Assembly (NCBI RefSeq): GCF_051014685.1
Contig: NW_027478486.1
Span: forward strand, 248,001-312,000
DNA length: 64,000 bases
Source: Ptiloglossa arizonensis
Taxonomy: Eukaryota > Arthropoda > Insecta > Hymenoptera > Colletidae
Direction: 5' to 3'
Shown: piece after piece, positions 52,097 to 64,000 of the stretch
Layout of the letters: each line of letters starts with the position of its first letter
Numbering within the stretch: the first letter of the stretch is position 1
The notes under the pieces: generated by a model
Told to the model about the DNA's origin: nothing
Database searches by the model: none
What the model saw: only the letters and a program-made list of their open reading frames with translations
Program-made: the position numbers and the translations under genes

Positions 52097-55000
52097 TGGT
52101 TGAGAAACCATCAAAATTTTCGCAAGTCTGATACTCGAAACCAATAACTGGAATGGCCTAGGAGAAAAGTACACACACCATTGTAATGGGGCGAGTTTCT
52201 ACTTTCAGATGCAACAGGAATATCTCGAGTTCGTCAATCCGTTCACCAGATATGGGAGTTTGAAGTTAAGGAACGCTTGAGAAACCATCAAAATTTTCGC
52301 AAGTCTCATACTCGAAACCAATAACTACTATGGCCTAGGGCAAAAATACACATACCGTTGTAATCGGGCGAATTTCTGCTTTCAGATGCAACAGGAATTT
52401 CTCGAGTTAGTCAATTCGTTCGCGAGATATGGGAGTTTGAAGTTAAGGAATGGTAGAGAAACCATCAAAATTTTCGCAAGTCTGATACCCGAAACCAATA
52501 ACTACAAAGGCCGAGGGGAAAAATACACATACCGTTGTAATCGGGCGAGTTTCTACTTTCAGATGCAACAGGAATTTCTCGAGTTCGTCATTCCGTTCGC
52601 GAGATATGGGAGTTTGAAGTTATGGAATGGTTGAGAAACCATCAAAATTTTCGAAAGTCTGATTCCCAAAACCAATAACTACAAAGGCCTAGGGGAAAAA
52701 TACACATACCGTTGTAACCGGGCGAGTTTCTACTTTCAGATGCAGCAGGAATTTCTCGAGTTCGTCAATCCGTTCGCGAGATATGGGAGTTTGAAGTTAA
52801 GGAATGGATGAGAAACAATCAAAATTTTCGCAAGTCTGATACTCGAAACCAATAACTGCATGGCCTAGGGGAAAAGTACACATACCGTTGAAATCGGGCG
52901 AGTTTCTGCTTTCAGATGCAATAGCAGTTTCTCGTGTTCGTCAATCCGTTCGCGAGATATGGGAGTTTGAGGTTAAGGAATGGTTGAGAAACCATCAAAA
53001 TTTACGCAAGCCTGATACCAGAAACCAATAACTACAAAGGCCTAGCGCAAAAATACGCATACCGTTGTAATCGGGCGAGTTTCTGCTTTCAGATGCATTA
53101 GGAATTTCTCGAGTTCGTAAATCCGTTCGCGTGATATGGGAGTTTGAAGTTAAGGAATGGTTGAGAAACAATCAAAGTTTTCGCAAGTCTTATCCTGGAA
53201 ACAACTAACTACTATTGCCTAGGGCAAAAATACACATACCGTTGTAATCGGGCGAGTTTCTACTTTCAGATGCAACAGGAATTTGTCGAGTTCGTCAATT
53301 CGTTCGCGAGATATGGGAGTTTGAAATTAAGGTATGGTTTACAAACCATCAAAATTTTCGCTGGTCTGATACTCGAAACCAATAACTGGAATGGCCTAGG
53401 GGAAAAGTACACACACCGTTGTAATGGGGCGAGTTTCTACTTTCAGATGCAACAGGAATATCTCGAGTTCGTCAATCCGTTCACGAGATATGGGAGTTTG
53501 AAGTTAAGGAACGCTTGAGAAACCATCAAAATTTTCGCAAGTCTCATACTCGAAACCAATAACTACTATGGCCTTGGGCAAAAATACACATACCGTTGTA
53601 ATCGGGCGAGTTTCTGCTTTCAGATGCAATAGGAATTTCACGGGTTCGCCAATCCGTTCGCGAGATATGGGAGTTTGAAATTAAGGAATGGTTGAGAAAC
53701 CATCAAAATTTTCGCAAGTCTGAGTCCCGAAACCAATAACTACAAAGCCCTAGGGGAAAAATACACATACCGTTGTAATCGGGCGAGTTTCTTCTTTCAG
53801 ATGCAACAGGAATTTCTCGAGTTCGTCGATCCGTTTGCGAGATATGGGAGTTTGAAGTTAAGGAATGGTTGAGAAACCATCAAAATTTTCGCTGGTCTGA
53901 TACTCGAAACCAATAACTGGAATGGCCTAGGAGAAAAGTACACACACCAATGTAATGGGGCGAGTGTCTACTTTCAGATGCAACAGGAATATCTCGAGTT
54001 CGTCAATCCGTTCGCGAGATATGGGAGTTTGAAGTTAAGGAATGGTTGAGAAACCATCAAAATTTTCGCAAGTCTGATACTCGAAACCGATAACTACTAT
54101 GGCCTAGGGGAAAAATACACATACCATTGTAATCGGCCGAGTTTCTGCTTTCAGATGCAACAGGAATTTCTCGAGTTCTTCAATTCGTTCGCGAGATATG
54201 GGAGTTTGAAGTTAAGGAATGGTTGGGCAACCATCAAAATTTTCGCGTCTGATTCCCGAAACCAAAAGCTACAAAGGCCTAGGGGAAAAATACACATACC
54301 GTTGTAATCGGGCGAGTTTCTACTTTCAGATGCAACAGGAATTTCTCGAGTTCGTCAATCCGTTCGCGAGATATGGGAGTTTGAAGTTAAGGAATGGTTG
54401 AGAAACCATCAAAATTTTCGCTGGTCTGTTACTCGAAACCAATAACTGGAATGGCCTAGGAGAAAAGCACACACACCATTGTAATGGGGCGAGTTTCCAC
54501 TTTCAGATGCAACAGGAATATTTCGAGTTCGTCAATCCGTTCGCGAGATATGGGAGTTTGAAGTTAAGAAATGGTTGAGAAACAATCAAAATTTTCGCAA
54601 GTCTGATACTCGAAACCAATAACTACTATGGCCTAGGGCAAAAATACACATACCGTTGTAATCGGGCGAGTTTCTGCTTTCAGATGCAATAGGAATTTCT
54701 CGAGTTCGTCAATCAGTTCGCGAGATATGGGAGTTTGAAGTTAAGGAATGGTAGAGAAACCATCAAAATTTTCGCAAGTCTGATACCCGAAACCAATAAC
54801 TACAAAGGCCGAGGGGAAAAATATACATACCTTTGTAATCGGGCGAGTTTCCACTTTCAGATGCAACAGGAATTTCTCGAGTTCGTCATTCCGTTCGCGA
54901 GATATGGGAGTTTGAAGTTATGGAATGCTTGAGAAACCATCAAAATTTTCGCAAGTCTGATACTCGAAACCAATAACTACTATGGCCTAGGGAAAAATAC

Positions 55001-55278
55001 ACATACCGTTGTAATCGGGCGAGTTTCTGCTTTAAGATGCAACAGGAATTTCTCGTGTTGGTCAATCCGTTCGCGAGATATGGGAGTTTGAAGTTAAGGA
55101 ATGGTTGAGAAACCATCAAAATTTACGCAAGCCTGATACCAGAAACCAATAACTACAAAGGCCTAGCGCAAAAATACGCATACCGTTGTAATGGGGCGAG
55201 TTTCTACTTTCAGATGCAACAGGAATATCCCGAGTTCGTCAATCCGTTCGCGAGATATGGGAGTTTGAAGTTAAGGAA
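52097..55278. repeat. 18-monomer higher-order array, copy 3 (3,182 bp)
   Basis: This copy has 18 monomers and lacks the 3-monomer duplication. A private one-base deletion, CCTAGGGAAAAATAC for CCTAGGGCAAAAATAC near 54991, accounts for the 3182-bp rather than 3183-bp spacing. It also has GTGTTGGTCAATCC near 55055. Confidence 0.92.
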
Positions 55279-56163
55279 TGGTTGAGAAACCATCAAAATT
55301 TTCGCAAGTCTGATACTCGAAACCAATAACTGGAATGGCCTAGGAGAAAAGTACACACACCATTGTAATGGGGCGAGTTTCTACTTTCAGATGCAACAGG
55401 AATATCTCGAGTTCGTCAATCCGTTCACCAGATATGGGAGTTTGAAGTTAAGGAACGCTTGAGAAACCATCAAAATTTTCGCAAGTCTGATACCCGAAAC
55501 CAATAACTACAAAGGCCGAGGGGAAAAATACACATACCGTTGTAATCGGGCGAGTTTCTACTTTCAGATGCAACAGGAATTTCTCGATTTTGTCAATCCG
55601 TTCGCGAGATATGGGAGTTTGAAGTTAAGAAATGGATGAGAAACCACCAAAATTTTCGCTGATCTGATACTCGAAACCAATAACTGGAATGGCCTAGGGG
55701 AAAAGTACACACACCATTGTAATGGGGCGAGTTTCTACTTTCAGATGCAACAGGAATATCTCGAGTTCGTCAATCCGTTCGCGAGATATGGGAGTTTGAA
55801 GTTAAGAAATGGTTGAGAAACAATCAAAATTTTCGCAAGTCTGATACTCGGAACCAATAACTACTATGGCCTAGGGCAAAAATACACATACCGTTGTAAT
55901 CGGGCGAGTTTCTGCTTTCAGATGCAAAAGGAATTTCTCGAGTTCGTCAATCCGTTCGCAAGATATAGGAGTTTGAAGTTAAGGAATGGTTGAGAAACAA
56001 TCAAAATTTTCGCAAGTCTGATACACGAAACCAATAACTACAAAGGCCTAGGGGAAAAATATACATACCTTTGTAATCGGGCGAGTTTCCACTTTCAGAT
56101 GCAACAGGAATTTCTCGAGTTCGTCATTCCGTTCGCGAGATATGGGAGTTTGAAGTTATGGAA
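55279..56163. repeat. Truncated copy 4 of the 18-monomer array, then mixed monomers
   Basis: The boundary marker CGTTCACCAGATATGG at 55423 opens a fourth copy, but the order breaks by about 55480 and other variants follow. These include CTCGATTTTGTC near 55585, GATGCAAAAGGAATTTC near 55922 and CAAGATATAGGAG near 55959. The last two recur near 60880-60925, in the parallel block 4.96 kb downstream. Confidence 0.82.
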
Positions 56164-57048
56164 TGGTTGAGAAACCATCAAAATTTTCGCAATTCTGATA
56201 CTCGAAACCAATAACTACTATGGCCTAGGGCAAAAATACACATACCGTTGTAATCGGGCGAGTTTCTGCTTTCAGATGCAACAGGAATTTCTCGAGTTAG
56301 TCAATTCGTTCGCTAGATATGGGAGTTTGAAGTTAAGGAATGGTAGAGAAACCATCAAAATTTTCGCAAGCCTGATACCCGAAACCAATAACTACAAAGG
56401 CCGAGGGGAAAAATATACATACCTTTGTAATCGGGCGAGTTTCCACTTTCAGATGCAACAGGAATTTCTCGAGTTCGTCATTCCGTTCGCGAGATATGGG
56501 AGTTTGAAGTTATGGAATGGTTGAGAAACCATCAAAATTTTCGCAATTCTGATACTCGAAACCAATAACTACTATGGCCTAGGGCAAAAATACACATACC
56601 GTTGTAATCGGGCGAGTTTCTGCTTTCAGATGCAACAGGAATTTCTCGAGTTAGTCAATTCGTTCGCTAGATATGGGAGTTTGAAGTTAAGGAATGGTAG
56701 AGAAACCATCAAAATTTTCGCAAGCCTGATACCCGAAACCAATAACTACAAAGGCCGAGGGGAAAAATATACATACCTTTGTAATCGGGCGAGTTTCTGC
56801 TTTCAGATGCAACAGGAATTTCTCGAGTTAGTCAATTCGTTCGCTAGATATGGGAGTTTGAAGTTAAGGAATGGTAGAGAAACCATCAAAATTTTCGCAA
56901 GCCTGATACCCGAAACCAATAACTACAAAGGCCGAGGGGAAAAATATACATACCTTTGTAATCGGGCGAGTTTCCACTTTCAGATGCAACAGGAATATCT
57001 CGAGTTCGTCAATCCGTTCGCGACATATGGGAGTTTGAAGTTAACGAA
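56164..57048. repeat. Local dimer (354-bp) and single-monomer (177-bp) duplications
   Basis: Monomers start at 56164, 56341, 56518, 56695 and 56872. The pair 56164-56517 is repeated at 56518 at an offset of exactly 354 bp. The monomer at 56695 is then repeated at 56872. The private variant TTCGCTAGATATGG marks three of them, at 56309, 56663 and 56840. Because the register is kept exactly, one reading frame stays open here for 141 codons, which is a by-product. Confidence 0.92.
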
Positions 57049-58446
57049 TGGTTGAGAAACCATCAAAATTTTCGCAAGTCTGATACTCGAAACCAATAAC
57101 TGGAATGGCCTAGGAGAAAAGTACACACACCATTGTAATGGGGCGAGTTTCTACTTTCAGATGCAATAGCAGTTTCTCGTGTTCGTCAATCCGTTCGCGA
57201 GATATGGGAGTTTGAGGTTAAGGAATGGTTGAGAAACCATCAAAATTTACGCAAGCCTGATACCAGAAACCAATAACTGGAATGGCCTAGGGGAAAAGTA
57301 CACACACCATTGTAATGGGGCGAGTTTCTACTTTCAGATGCAACAGGAATATCTCGAGTTCGTCAATCCGTTCACGAGATATGGGAGTTTGAAGTTAAGG
57401 AACGCTTGAGAAACCATCAAAATTTTCGCAAGTCTCATACTCGAAACCAATAACTACTATGGCCTAGGGGAAAAATACACATACCATTGTAATCGGCCGA
57501 GTTTCTGCTTTCAGATGCAACAGGAATTTCTCGAGTTTGACAAATCGTTCGCGAGATATGGGAGTTTGAAGTTAAGGAATGGTTGGGCAACCATCAAAAT
57601 TTTCGCGTCTAATTCCCGAAACCAAAAACTACAAAGGCCTAGGGGGAAAAATACACATACCTTTGTAAACGGGCGAGTTTCCACTTTCAGATGCAACAGG
57701 AATATTTCTAGTTCGTCAATCCGTTCGCGAGATATGGGAGTTTGAAGTTAAGAAATGGTTGAGAAACAATCAAAATTTTCGCAAGTCTGATACTCGAAAC
57801 CAATAACTGGAATGGCCTAGGAGAAAAGTACACACACCATTGTAATGGGGCGAGCTTCTACTTTCAGATGCAACAGGAATATCTCGAGTTCGTCTATCCG
57901 TTTACGAGATATGGGAGTTTGAAGTTAAGGAATGCTTGAGAAACCATCAAAATTTTCGCAAGTCTGATACTCGAAACCAATAACTGGAATGGCCTAGGAG
58001 AAAAGTACACACACCACTGTAATGGGGCGAGCTTCTACTTTCAGATGCAACAGGAATATCTCGAGTTCGTCTATCCATTTACGAGATATGGGAGTTTGAA
58101 GTTAAGGAATGCTTGAGAAACCATCAAAATTTTCGCAAGTCTGATACTCGAAACCAATAACTACTATGGCCTAGGGCAAAAATACACATACCGTTGTAAT
58201 CGGGCGAGTTTCTGCTTTCAGATGCAACAGGAATTTCTCGTGTTCGTCAATCCGTTCGCGAGATATGGGAGTTTGAAGTTAAGGAATGGTTGAGAAACCA
58301 TGAAAATTTACGCAAGCCTGATACCAGAAACCAATAACCACAAAGGCCTAGCGCAAAAATACGCATACCGTTGTAATGGGGCGAGTTTCTACTTTCAGAT
58401 GCAACAGGAATATCTCGAGTTCGTCAATCCGTTCGCGAGATATGGG
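56920..58446. repeat. Block R, copy 1 (about 1.5 kb)
   Basis: This block matches about 60990-62516 at an offset of 4070 bp (23 monomers minus one base). Shared private markers are CGCGACATATGGG (57021 and 61091), GCGTCTAATTCCCG (near 57604 and 61674), CCTAGGGGGAAAAATAC, and a tandem monomer pair with GAGCTTCTACTTTC and GTTCGTCTATCC. Differences include GAGTTTGACAAATCG versus GAGTTCGTCAAATCG. Confidence 0.88.
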
Positions 58447-59348
58447 AGTTTGAAGTTAAGGAATGGTTGAGAAACCATCAAAATTTTCGCAAGTCTGATA
58501 CTCGAAACCAATAACTGGAATGGCCTAGGAGAAAAGTACACACACCATTGTAATGGGGCGAGCTTCTACTTTCAGATGCAACAGGAATATCTCGAGTTCG
58601 TCAATCCGTTTACGAGATATGGGAGTTTGAAGTTAAGAAATGGTTGAGAAACAATCAAAATTTTCGCAAGTCTGATACTCGAAACCAATAACTGGAATGG
58701 CCTAGGAGAAAAGTACACACACCATTGTAATGGGGCGAGCTTCTACTTTCAGATGCAACAGGAATTTCTCGAGTTCGTCAATCCGTTCGCGAGATATGGG
58801 AGTTTGAAGTTAAGGAATGGTTGAGAAACCATCCAAATTTTCGCTGGTCTGTTACTCGAAACCAATAACTGGAATGGCCTAGGAGAAAAGCACACACACC
58901 ATTGTAATGGGGCGAGTTTCCACTTTCAGATGCAACAGGAATATTTCTAGTTCGTCAATCCGTTCGCGAGATATGGGAGTTTGAAGTTAAGAAATGGTTG
59001 AGAAACAATCAAAATTTTCGCAAGTCTGATACTCGAAACCAATAACTGGAATGGCCTAGGAGAAAAGTACACACACCATTGTAATGGGGCGAGCTTCTAC
59101 TTTCAGATGCAACAGGAATTTCTCGAGTTCGTCAATCCGTTCGCGAGATATGGGAGTTTGAAGTTAAGGAATGGTTGAGAAACCATCCAAATTTTCGCTG
59201 GTCTGTTACTCGAAACCAATAACTGGAATGGCCTAGGAGAAAAGCACACACACCATTGTAATGGGGCGAGTTTCCACTTTCAGATGCAACAGGAATATTT
59301 CGAGTTCGTCAATCCGTTCGCGAGATATGGGAGTTTGAAGTTAAGAAA
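58447..59348. repeat. Dimer duplication (354 bp)
   Basis: Positions 58641-58994 and 58995-59348 are a tandem pair of dimers. Each consists of a GAGCTTCTAC monomer followed by a CCATCCAAATTTTCGC monomer. The only difference I noticed is ATTTCTAGTTCG versus ATTTCGAGTTCG. Confidence 0.9.
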
Positions 59349-60203
59349 TGGTTGAGAAACAATCAAAATTTTCGCAAGTCTGATACTCGAAACCAATAAC
59401 TACTATGGCCTAGGGCAAAAATACACATACCGTTGTAATCGGGCGAGTTTCTGCTTTCAGATGCAATAGGAATTTCTCGAGTTCGTCAATCAGTTCGCGA
59501 GATATGGGAGTTTGAAGTTAAGGAATGGTAGAGAAACCATCAAAATTTTCGCAAGTCTGATACCCGAAACCAATAACTACAAAGGCCGAGGGGAAAAATA
59601 TACATACCTTTGTAATCGGGCGAGTTTCCACTTTCAGATGCAACAGGAATTTCTCGAGTTCGTCATTCCGTTCGCGAGATATGGGAGTTTGAAGTTATGG
59701 AATGCTTGAGAAACCATCAAAATTTTCGCAAGTCTGATACTCGAAACCAATAACTACTATGGCCTAGGGCAAAAATACACATACCGTTGTAATCGGGCGA
59801 GTTTCTGCTTTAAGATGCAACAGGAATTTCTCGTGTTCGTCAATCCGTTCGCGAGATATGGGAGTTTGAAGTTAAGGAATGGTTGAGAAACCATCAAAAT
59901 TTACGCAAGCCTGATACCAGAAACCAATAACTACAAAGGCCTAGCGCAAAAATACGCATACCGTTGTAATGGGGCGAGTTTCTACTTTCAGATGCAACAG
60001 GAATATCCCGAGTTCGTCAATCCGTTCGCGAGATATGGGAGTTTGAAGTTAAGGAATGGTTGAGAAACCATCAAAATTTTCGCAAGTCTGATACTCGAAA
60101 CCAATAACTGGAATGGCCTAGGAGAAAAGTACACACACCATTGTAATGGGGCGAGTTTCTACTTTCAGATGCAACAGGAATATCTCGAGTTCGTCAATCC
60201 GTT
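59349..60203. repeat. Displaced partial copy of the 18-monomer unit
   Basis: This run of about five monomers matches 54572-55426 at an offset of 4777-4778 bp and also the equivalent parts of the other copies. Markers are CAATCAGTTCGCG, GGCCGAGGGG with ATATACATACC, TTTAAGATGC and AATATCCCGAG. The match stops just before the CACCAG marker. Confidence 0.88.
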
Positions 60204-60989
60204 CGCGAGATATGGGAGTTTGAAGTTATGGAATGCTTGAGAAACCATCAAAATTTTCGCAAGTCTGATACTCGAAACCAATAACTACTATGGCCTAGGG
60301 CAAAAATACACATACCGTTGTAATCGGGCGAGTTTCTGCTTTCAGATGCAACAGGAATTTCTCGAGTTAGTCAATTCGTTCGCGAGATATGGGAGTTTGA
60401 AGTTAAGGAATGGTGGAGAAACCATCAAAATTTTCGCAAGTCTGATACCCGAAACCAATAACTACAAAGGCCGAGGGGAAAAATACACATACCGTTGTAA
60501 TCGGGCGAGTTTCTACTTTCAGATGCAACAGGAATTTCTCGATTTTGTCAATCCGTTCGCGAGATATGGGAGTTTGAAGTTAAGAAATGGTTGAGAAACC
60601 ACCAAAATTTTCGCTGATCTGATACTCGAAACCAATAACTGGAATGGCCTAGGGGAAAAGTACACACACCATTGTAATGGGGCGAGTTTCTACTTTCAGA
60701 TGCAACAGGAATATCTCGAGTTCGTCAATCCGTTCGCGAGATATGGGAGTTTGAAGTTAAGAAATGGTTGAGAAACAATCAAAATTTTCGCAAGTCTGAT
60801 ACTCGAAACCAATAACTACTATGGCCTAGGGCAAAAATACACATACCGTTGTAATCGGGCGGGTTTCTGCTTTCAGATGCAAAAGGAATTTCTCGAGTTC
60901 GTCAATCCGTTCGCAAGATATAGGAGTTTGAAGTTAAGGAATGGTTGAGAAACAATCAAAATTTTCGCAAGTCTGATACACGAAACCAA
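60204..60989. repeat. Mixed satellite monomers
   Basis: About four to five monomers resembling 55,450-56,040 (CTCGATTTTGTC, GATGCAAAAGG, CAAGATATAGGAG). One private change, GGTGGAGAAACC near 60412, replaces GGTAGAGAAACC. Confidence 0.8.
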
Positions 60990-62516
60990 TAACTACAAAG
61001 GCCGAGGGGAAAAATACACATACCGTTGTAATCGGGCGAGTTTCTACTTTCAGATGCAACAGGAATATCTCGAGTTCGTCAATCCGTTCGCGACATATGG
61101 GAGTTTGAAGTTAACGAATGGTTGAGAAACCATCAAAATTTTCGCAAGTCTGATACTCGAAACCAATAACTGGAATGGCCTAGGAGAAAAGTACACACAC
61201 CATTGTAATGGGGCGAGTTTCTACTTTCAGATGCAATAGCAGTTTCTCGTGTTCGTCAATCCGTTCGCGAGATATGGGAGTTTGAGGTTAAGGAATGGTT
61301 GAGAAACCATCAAAATTTACGCAAGCCTGATACCAGAAACCAATAACTGGAATGGCCTAGGGGAAAAGTACACACACCATTGTAATGGGGCGAGTTTCTA
61401 CTTTCAGATGCAACAGGAATATCTCGAGTTCGTCAATCCGTTCACGAGATATGGGAGTTTGAAGTTAAGGAACGCTTGAGAAACCATCAAAATTTTCGCA
61501 AGTCTCATACTCGAAACCAATAACTACTATGGCCTAGGGGAAAAATACACATACCATTGTAATCGGCCGAGTTTCTGCTTTCAGATGCAACAGGAATTTC
61601 TCGAGTTCGTCAAATCGTTCGCGAGATATGGGAGTTTGAAGTTAAGGAATGGTTGGGCAACCATCAAAATTTTCGCGTCTAATTCCCGAAACCAAAAACT
61701 ACAAAGGCCTAGGGGGAAAAATACACATACCTTTGTAATCGGGCGAGTTTCGACTTTCAGATGCAACAGGAATATTTCTAGTTCGTCAATCCGTTCGCGA
61801 GATATGGGAGTTTGAAGTTAAGAAATGGTTGAGAAACAATCAAAATTTTCGCAAGTCTGATACTCGAAACCAATAACTGGAATGGCCTAGGAGAAAAGTA
61901 CACACACCATTGTAATGGGGCGAGCTTCTACTTTCAGATGCAACAGGAATATCTCGAGTTCGTCTATCCGTTTACGAGATATGGGAGTTTGAAGTTAAGG
62001 AATGCTTGAGAAACCATCAAAATTTTCGCATGTCTGATACTCGAAACCAATAACTGGAATGGCCTAGGAGAAAAGTACACACACCATTGTAATGGGGCGA
62101 GCTTCTACTTTCAGATGCAACAGGAATATCTCGAGTTCGTCTATCCGTTTACGAGATATGGGAGTTTGAAGTTAAGGAATGCTTGAGAAACCATCAAAAT
62201 TTTCGCAAGTCTGATACTCGAAACAAATAACTACTATGGCCTAGGGCAAAAATACACATACCGTTGTAATCGGGCGAGTTTCTGCTTTCAGATGCAACAG
62301 GAATTTCTCGCGTTCGTCAATCCGTTCGCGAGATATGGGAGTTTGAAGTTAAGGAATGGTTGAGAAACCATGAAAATTTACGCAAGCCTGATACCAGAAA
62401 CCAATAACTACAAAGGCCTAGCGCAAAAATACGCATACCGTTGTAATGGGGTGAGTTTCTACTTTCAGATGCAACAGGAATATCTCGAGTTCGTCAATCC
62501 GTTCGCGAGATATGGA
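60990..62516. repeat. Block R, copy 2 (about 1.5 kb)
   Basis: This is the second copy of 56920-58446. Differences include CATGTCTGATAC near 62029 and GGGGTGAGTTTC near 62449. The end is marked by ATATGGAAGTGTGAAG near 62511, a variant otherwise typical of the first 6 kb of the window. Confidence 0.88.
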
Positions 62517-64000
62517 AGTGTGAAGTTAAGGAATGGTTGAGAAACCATCACAATTTCCGCAAGTCTGATACTCGAAACCAATAACCACTATGGCCTAGGG
62601 CAAAAATACACATACCGTTGTAATCGGGCGAGTTTCTGCTTTCAGATGCAACAGGAATTTCTCGAGTTAGTCAATTCGTTCGCGAGATATGGGAGTTTGA
62701 AGTTAAGGAATGGTAGAGAAACCATCAAAATTTTCGCAAATCTGATACCCGAAACCAATAACTACAAAGGCCGAGGGGAAAAATACACATACCGTTGTAA
62801 TCGGGCGAGTTTCTACTTTCAGATGCAATAGGAATATCTCGAGTTCGTCAATCCGTTCGCGAGATATGGGAGTTTGAAGTTAAAGAATGGTTGAGAAACC
62901 ATCAAAATTTTCGCAAGCCTGATACTCGAAACCAATAACTACAAAGGCCTAGGGGAAAAATACACATACCGTTGTAATCGGGCGAGTTTCTACTTTCAGA
63001 TGCAGCAGGAATTTCTCGAGTTCGTCAATCCGTTCCAGAGATATGGGAGTTTGAAATTAAGGAATGGTTGAGAAACAATCAAAATTTTCGCAAGTCTGAT
63101 ACTGGAAACCAATAACTACAAAGGCCTAGGGGAAAAATATACATACCTTTGTAATCGGGCGAGTTTCCACTTTCAGATGCAACAGGAATTTCTCGAGTTC
63201 GTCATTCCGTTCGCGAGATATGGGAGTTTGAAGTTATGGAATGGTTGAGAAACTATCAAAATTTTCGCAAGCCTGATACTCGAAACCAATAACTACAAAG
63301 GCCTAGGGGAAAAATACACATACCGTTGTAATCGGGCGAGTTTCTACTTTCAGATGCAGCAGGAATTTCTCGAGTTCGTCAATCCGTTCGCGAGATATGG
63401 GAGTTTGAAATTAAGGAATGGTTGAGAAACAATCAAAATTTTCGCAAGTCTGATACTGGATACCAATAACTACTATGGCCTAGGGCAAAATACACTTACC
63501 GTTGTAATCGGGCGAGTTTCTGCTTTCACATGCAATAGGAATTTCTCGAGTTCGTCAATCCGTTCGCAAGATATGGGAGTTTGAAGTTAAGGAATGGTTG
63601 AGAAACAATCAAAATTTTCGCAAGTCTGATACACGAAACCAATAACTACTATTGCCTAGGGCAAAAATACACTTACCGTTGAAATGGGGCGAGTTTCTAC
63701 TTTCAGATGCAATAGGAACTTCTCGAGTTCGTCAATCCGTTCGCAAGATATGGGAGTTTGAAGTTAAGGAATGGTTGAGAAACCATCAAAATTTTCGCTG
63801 GTCTGTTACTCGAAACCAATAACTGGAATGGCCTAGGGGAAAAATATACATACCTTTGTAATCGGGCGAGTTTCCACTTTCAGATGCGACAGGAATTTCT
63901 CGAGTTCGTCATTCCGTTCGCGAGATATGGGAGTTTGAAGTTAAGGAATGGTTGAGAAACCATGAAAATTTACGCAAGCCTGATACCAGAAACCAATAAC
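62517..64000. repeat. Satellite monomers at right edge, array continues
   Basis: About eight monomers plus a 52-bp partial one starting at 63949. Single variants include CGTTCCAGAGATATGG near 63032, GATACTGGAAACC near 63101 and 63454, and GATGCGACAGG near 63884. The array shows no sign of ending. Confidence 0.85.

Larger units (their letters stand above)
1..64000. repeat. 177-bp tandem satellite array, about 362 monomers, head to tail
   Basis: The landmark TGGTTGAG (or a one-base variant) recurs at 1, 178, 355, 532 and 709, exactly 177 bp apart, and is still in register at 63949. Every stretch I inspected aligns to the same monomer in the same orientation; I found no inversion, no foreign insertion and no unique DNA. 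Conserved landmarks in order are TGGTTGAGAAACCATC (1-16), AAAATTTTCGC (17-27), CTCGAAACCAATAAC (39-53), CCTAGG (61-66), TCAGATGCAACAGG (109-122), CTCGAGTTCGTCAATCC (129-144 and on) and TTCGCGAGATATGGGAG (146-162). The length is about one nucleosome plus linker, as in many plant and animal centromeric satellites. Centromere function is inference; the repeat structure is seen directly. I do not recognise the family or species. Confidence 0.98.

Noticed and set aside
56630..57055. Open reading frame of 141 codons on the plus strand
   Set aside because: It arises from the exact dimer and monomer duplications at 56164-57048 and is translated satellite. Overlapping frames on both strands give similar peptides across the whole array.
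1..64000. CRISPR array
   Set aside because: The whole 177-bp unit is repeated; there are no short repeats separated by unique spacers.
1..64000. rRNA, tRNA or other RNA gene, or a retrotransposon inserted in the satellite
   Set aside because: Every stretch inspected aligns to the monomer; I saw no break in register large enough to hold another element. The tRNA-like boxes are partial and reported only as speculation.
1..64000. Identification as a named plant or animal centromere satellite
   Set aside because: The length suits many families, but I could not match the sequence to one from memory, so no species or family name is claimed.

Overview
The whole 64 kb is one uninterrupted satellite DNA array. 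A 177-bp monomer is repeated head to tail in one orientation about 362 times. That count is my estimate: landmark TGGTTGAG falls at 1, 178, 355, 532 and 709 and is still in register at 63949, after allowing for about 126 bp of net deletion. I see no protein-coding gene, RNA gene, transposon, telomere repeat, CRISPR array or unique sequence. A monomer near nucleosome-repeat length, long megasatellite-like arrays and nested higher-order repeats (HORs) are typical of eukaryotic centromeric or pericentromeric satellites, in plants or animals. I do not recognise the monomer and cannot name the species.

Monomer anatomy (phase 1 = first T of TGGTTGAG): hairpin-forming junction at 177/1-15; an AAAATTTT tract near 17-24; CCAAT at 45-49; a variable, subfamily-defining middle at about 27-104; CCTAGG near 61-66; then a strongly conserved part at about 105-177 with CTCGAG (129-134) and TCGCGA (147-152). 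A hand-built consensus has about 42% GC and 10 CpG, so CpG is not depleted. Because 177 = 3 x 59, reading frames carry over from monomer to monomer. Spurious ORFs of 60-180 codons therefore appear on both strands. They are translated satellite, not genes.

Layout. 1-8.7 kb: diverged monomers with only short duplications (5-, 4- and 3-monomer spacing). 8.7-22.8 kb: a distinct subfamily set, 7-monomer (about 1,236 bp) periodicity, two blocks of about 2.8 kb each present twice, and six monomers sharing one 14-bp deletion. 22.8-24.1 kb: irregular transition monomers. 24.1-45.4 kb: large recent duplications, namely a 13-monomer tandem duplication (2,300 bp), a 20-monomer tandem duplication (3,538 bp) and a block of about 3.4 kb repeated 9.2 kb away. 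45.4-55.3 kb: the clearest HOR, a unit of about 18 monomers in three complete copies plus the start of a fourth, with copy-specific gain or loss of 1 or 3 monomers. 55.3-64 kb: mosaics of the same monomers, with dimer and single-monomer duplications and a 4,070-bp-spaced repeat.

The most useful content is evolutionary. The array records unequal exchange at several scales, gene-conversion-like patches, and a gradient from older (left) to recently amplified (right) sequence. More speculative are two CENP-B-box-like matches and a weak pol III A/B-box-like arrangement in the monomer. No previously undescribed gene system is supported.
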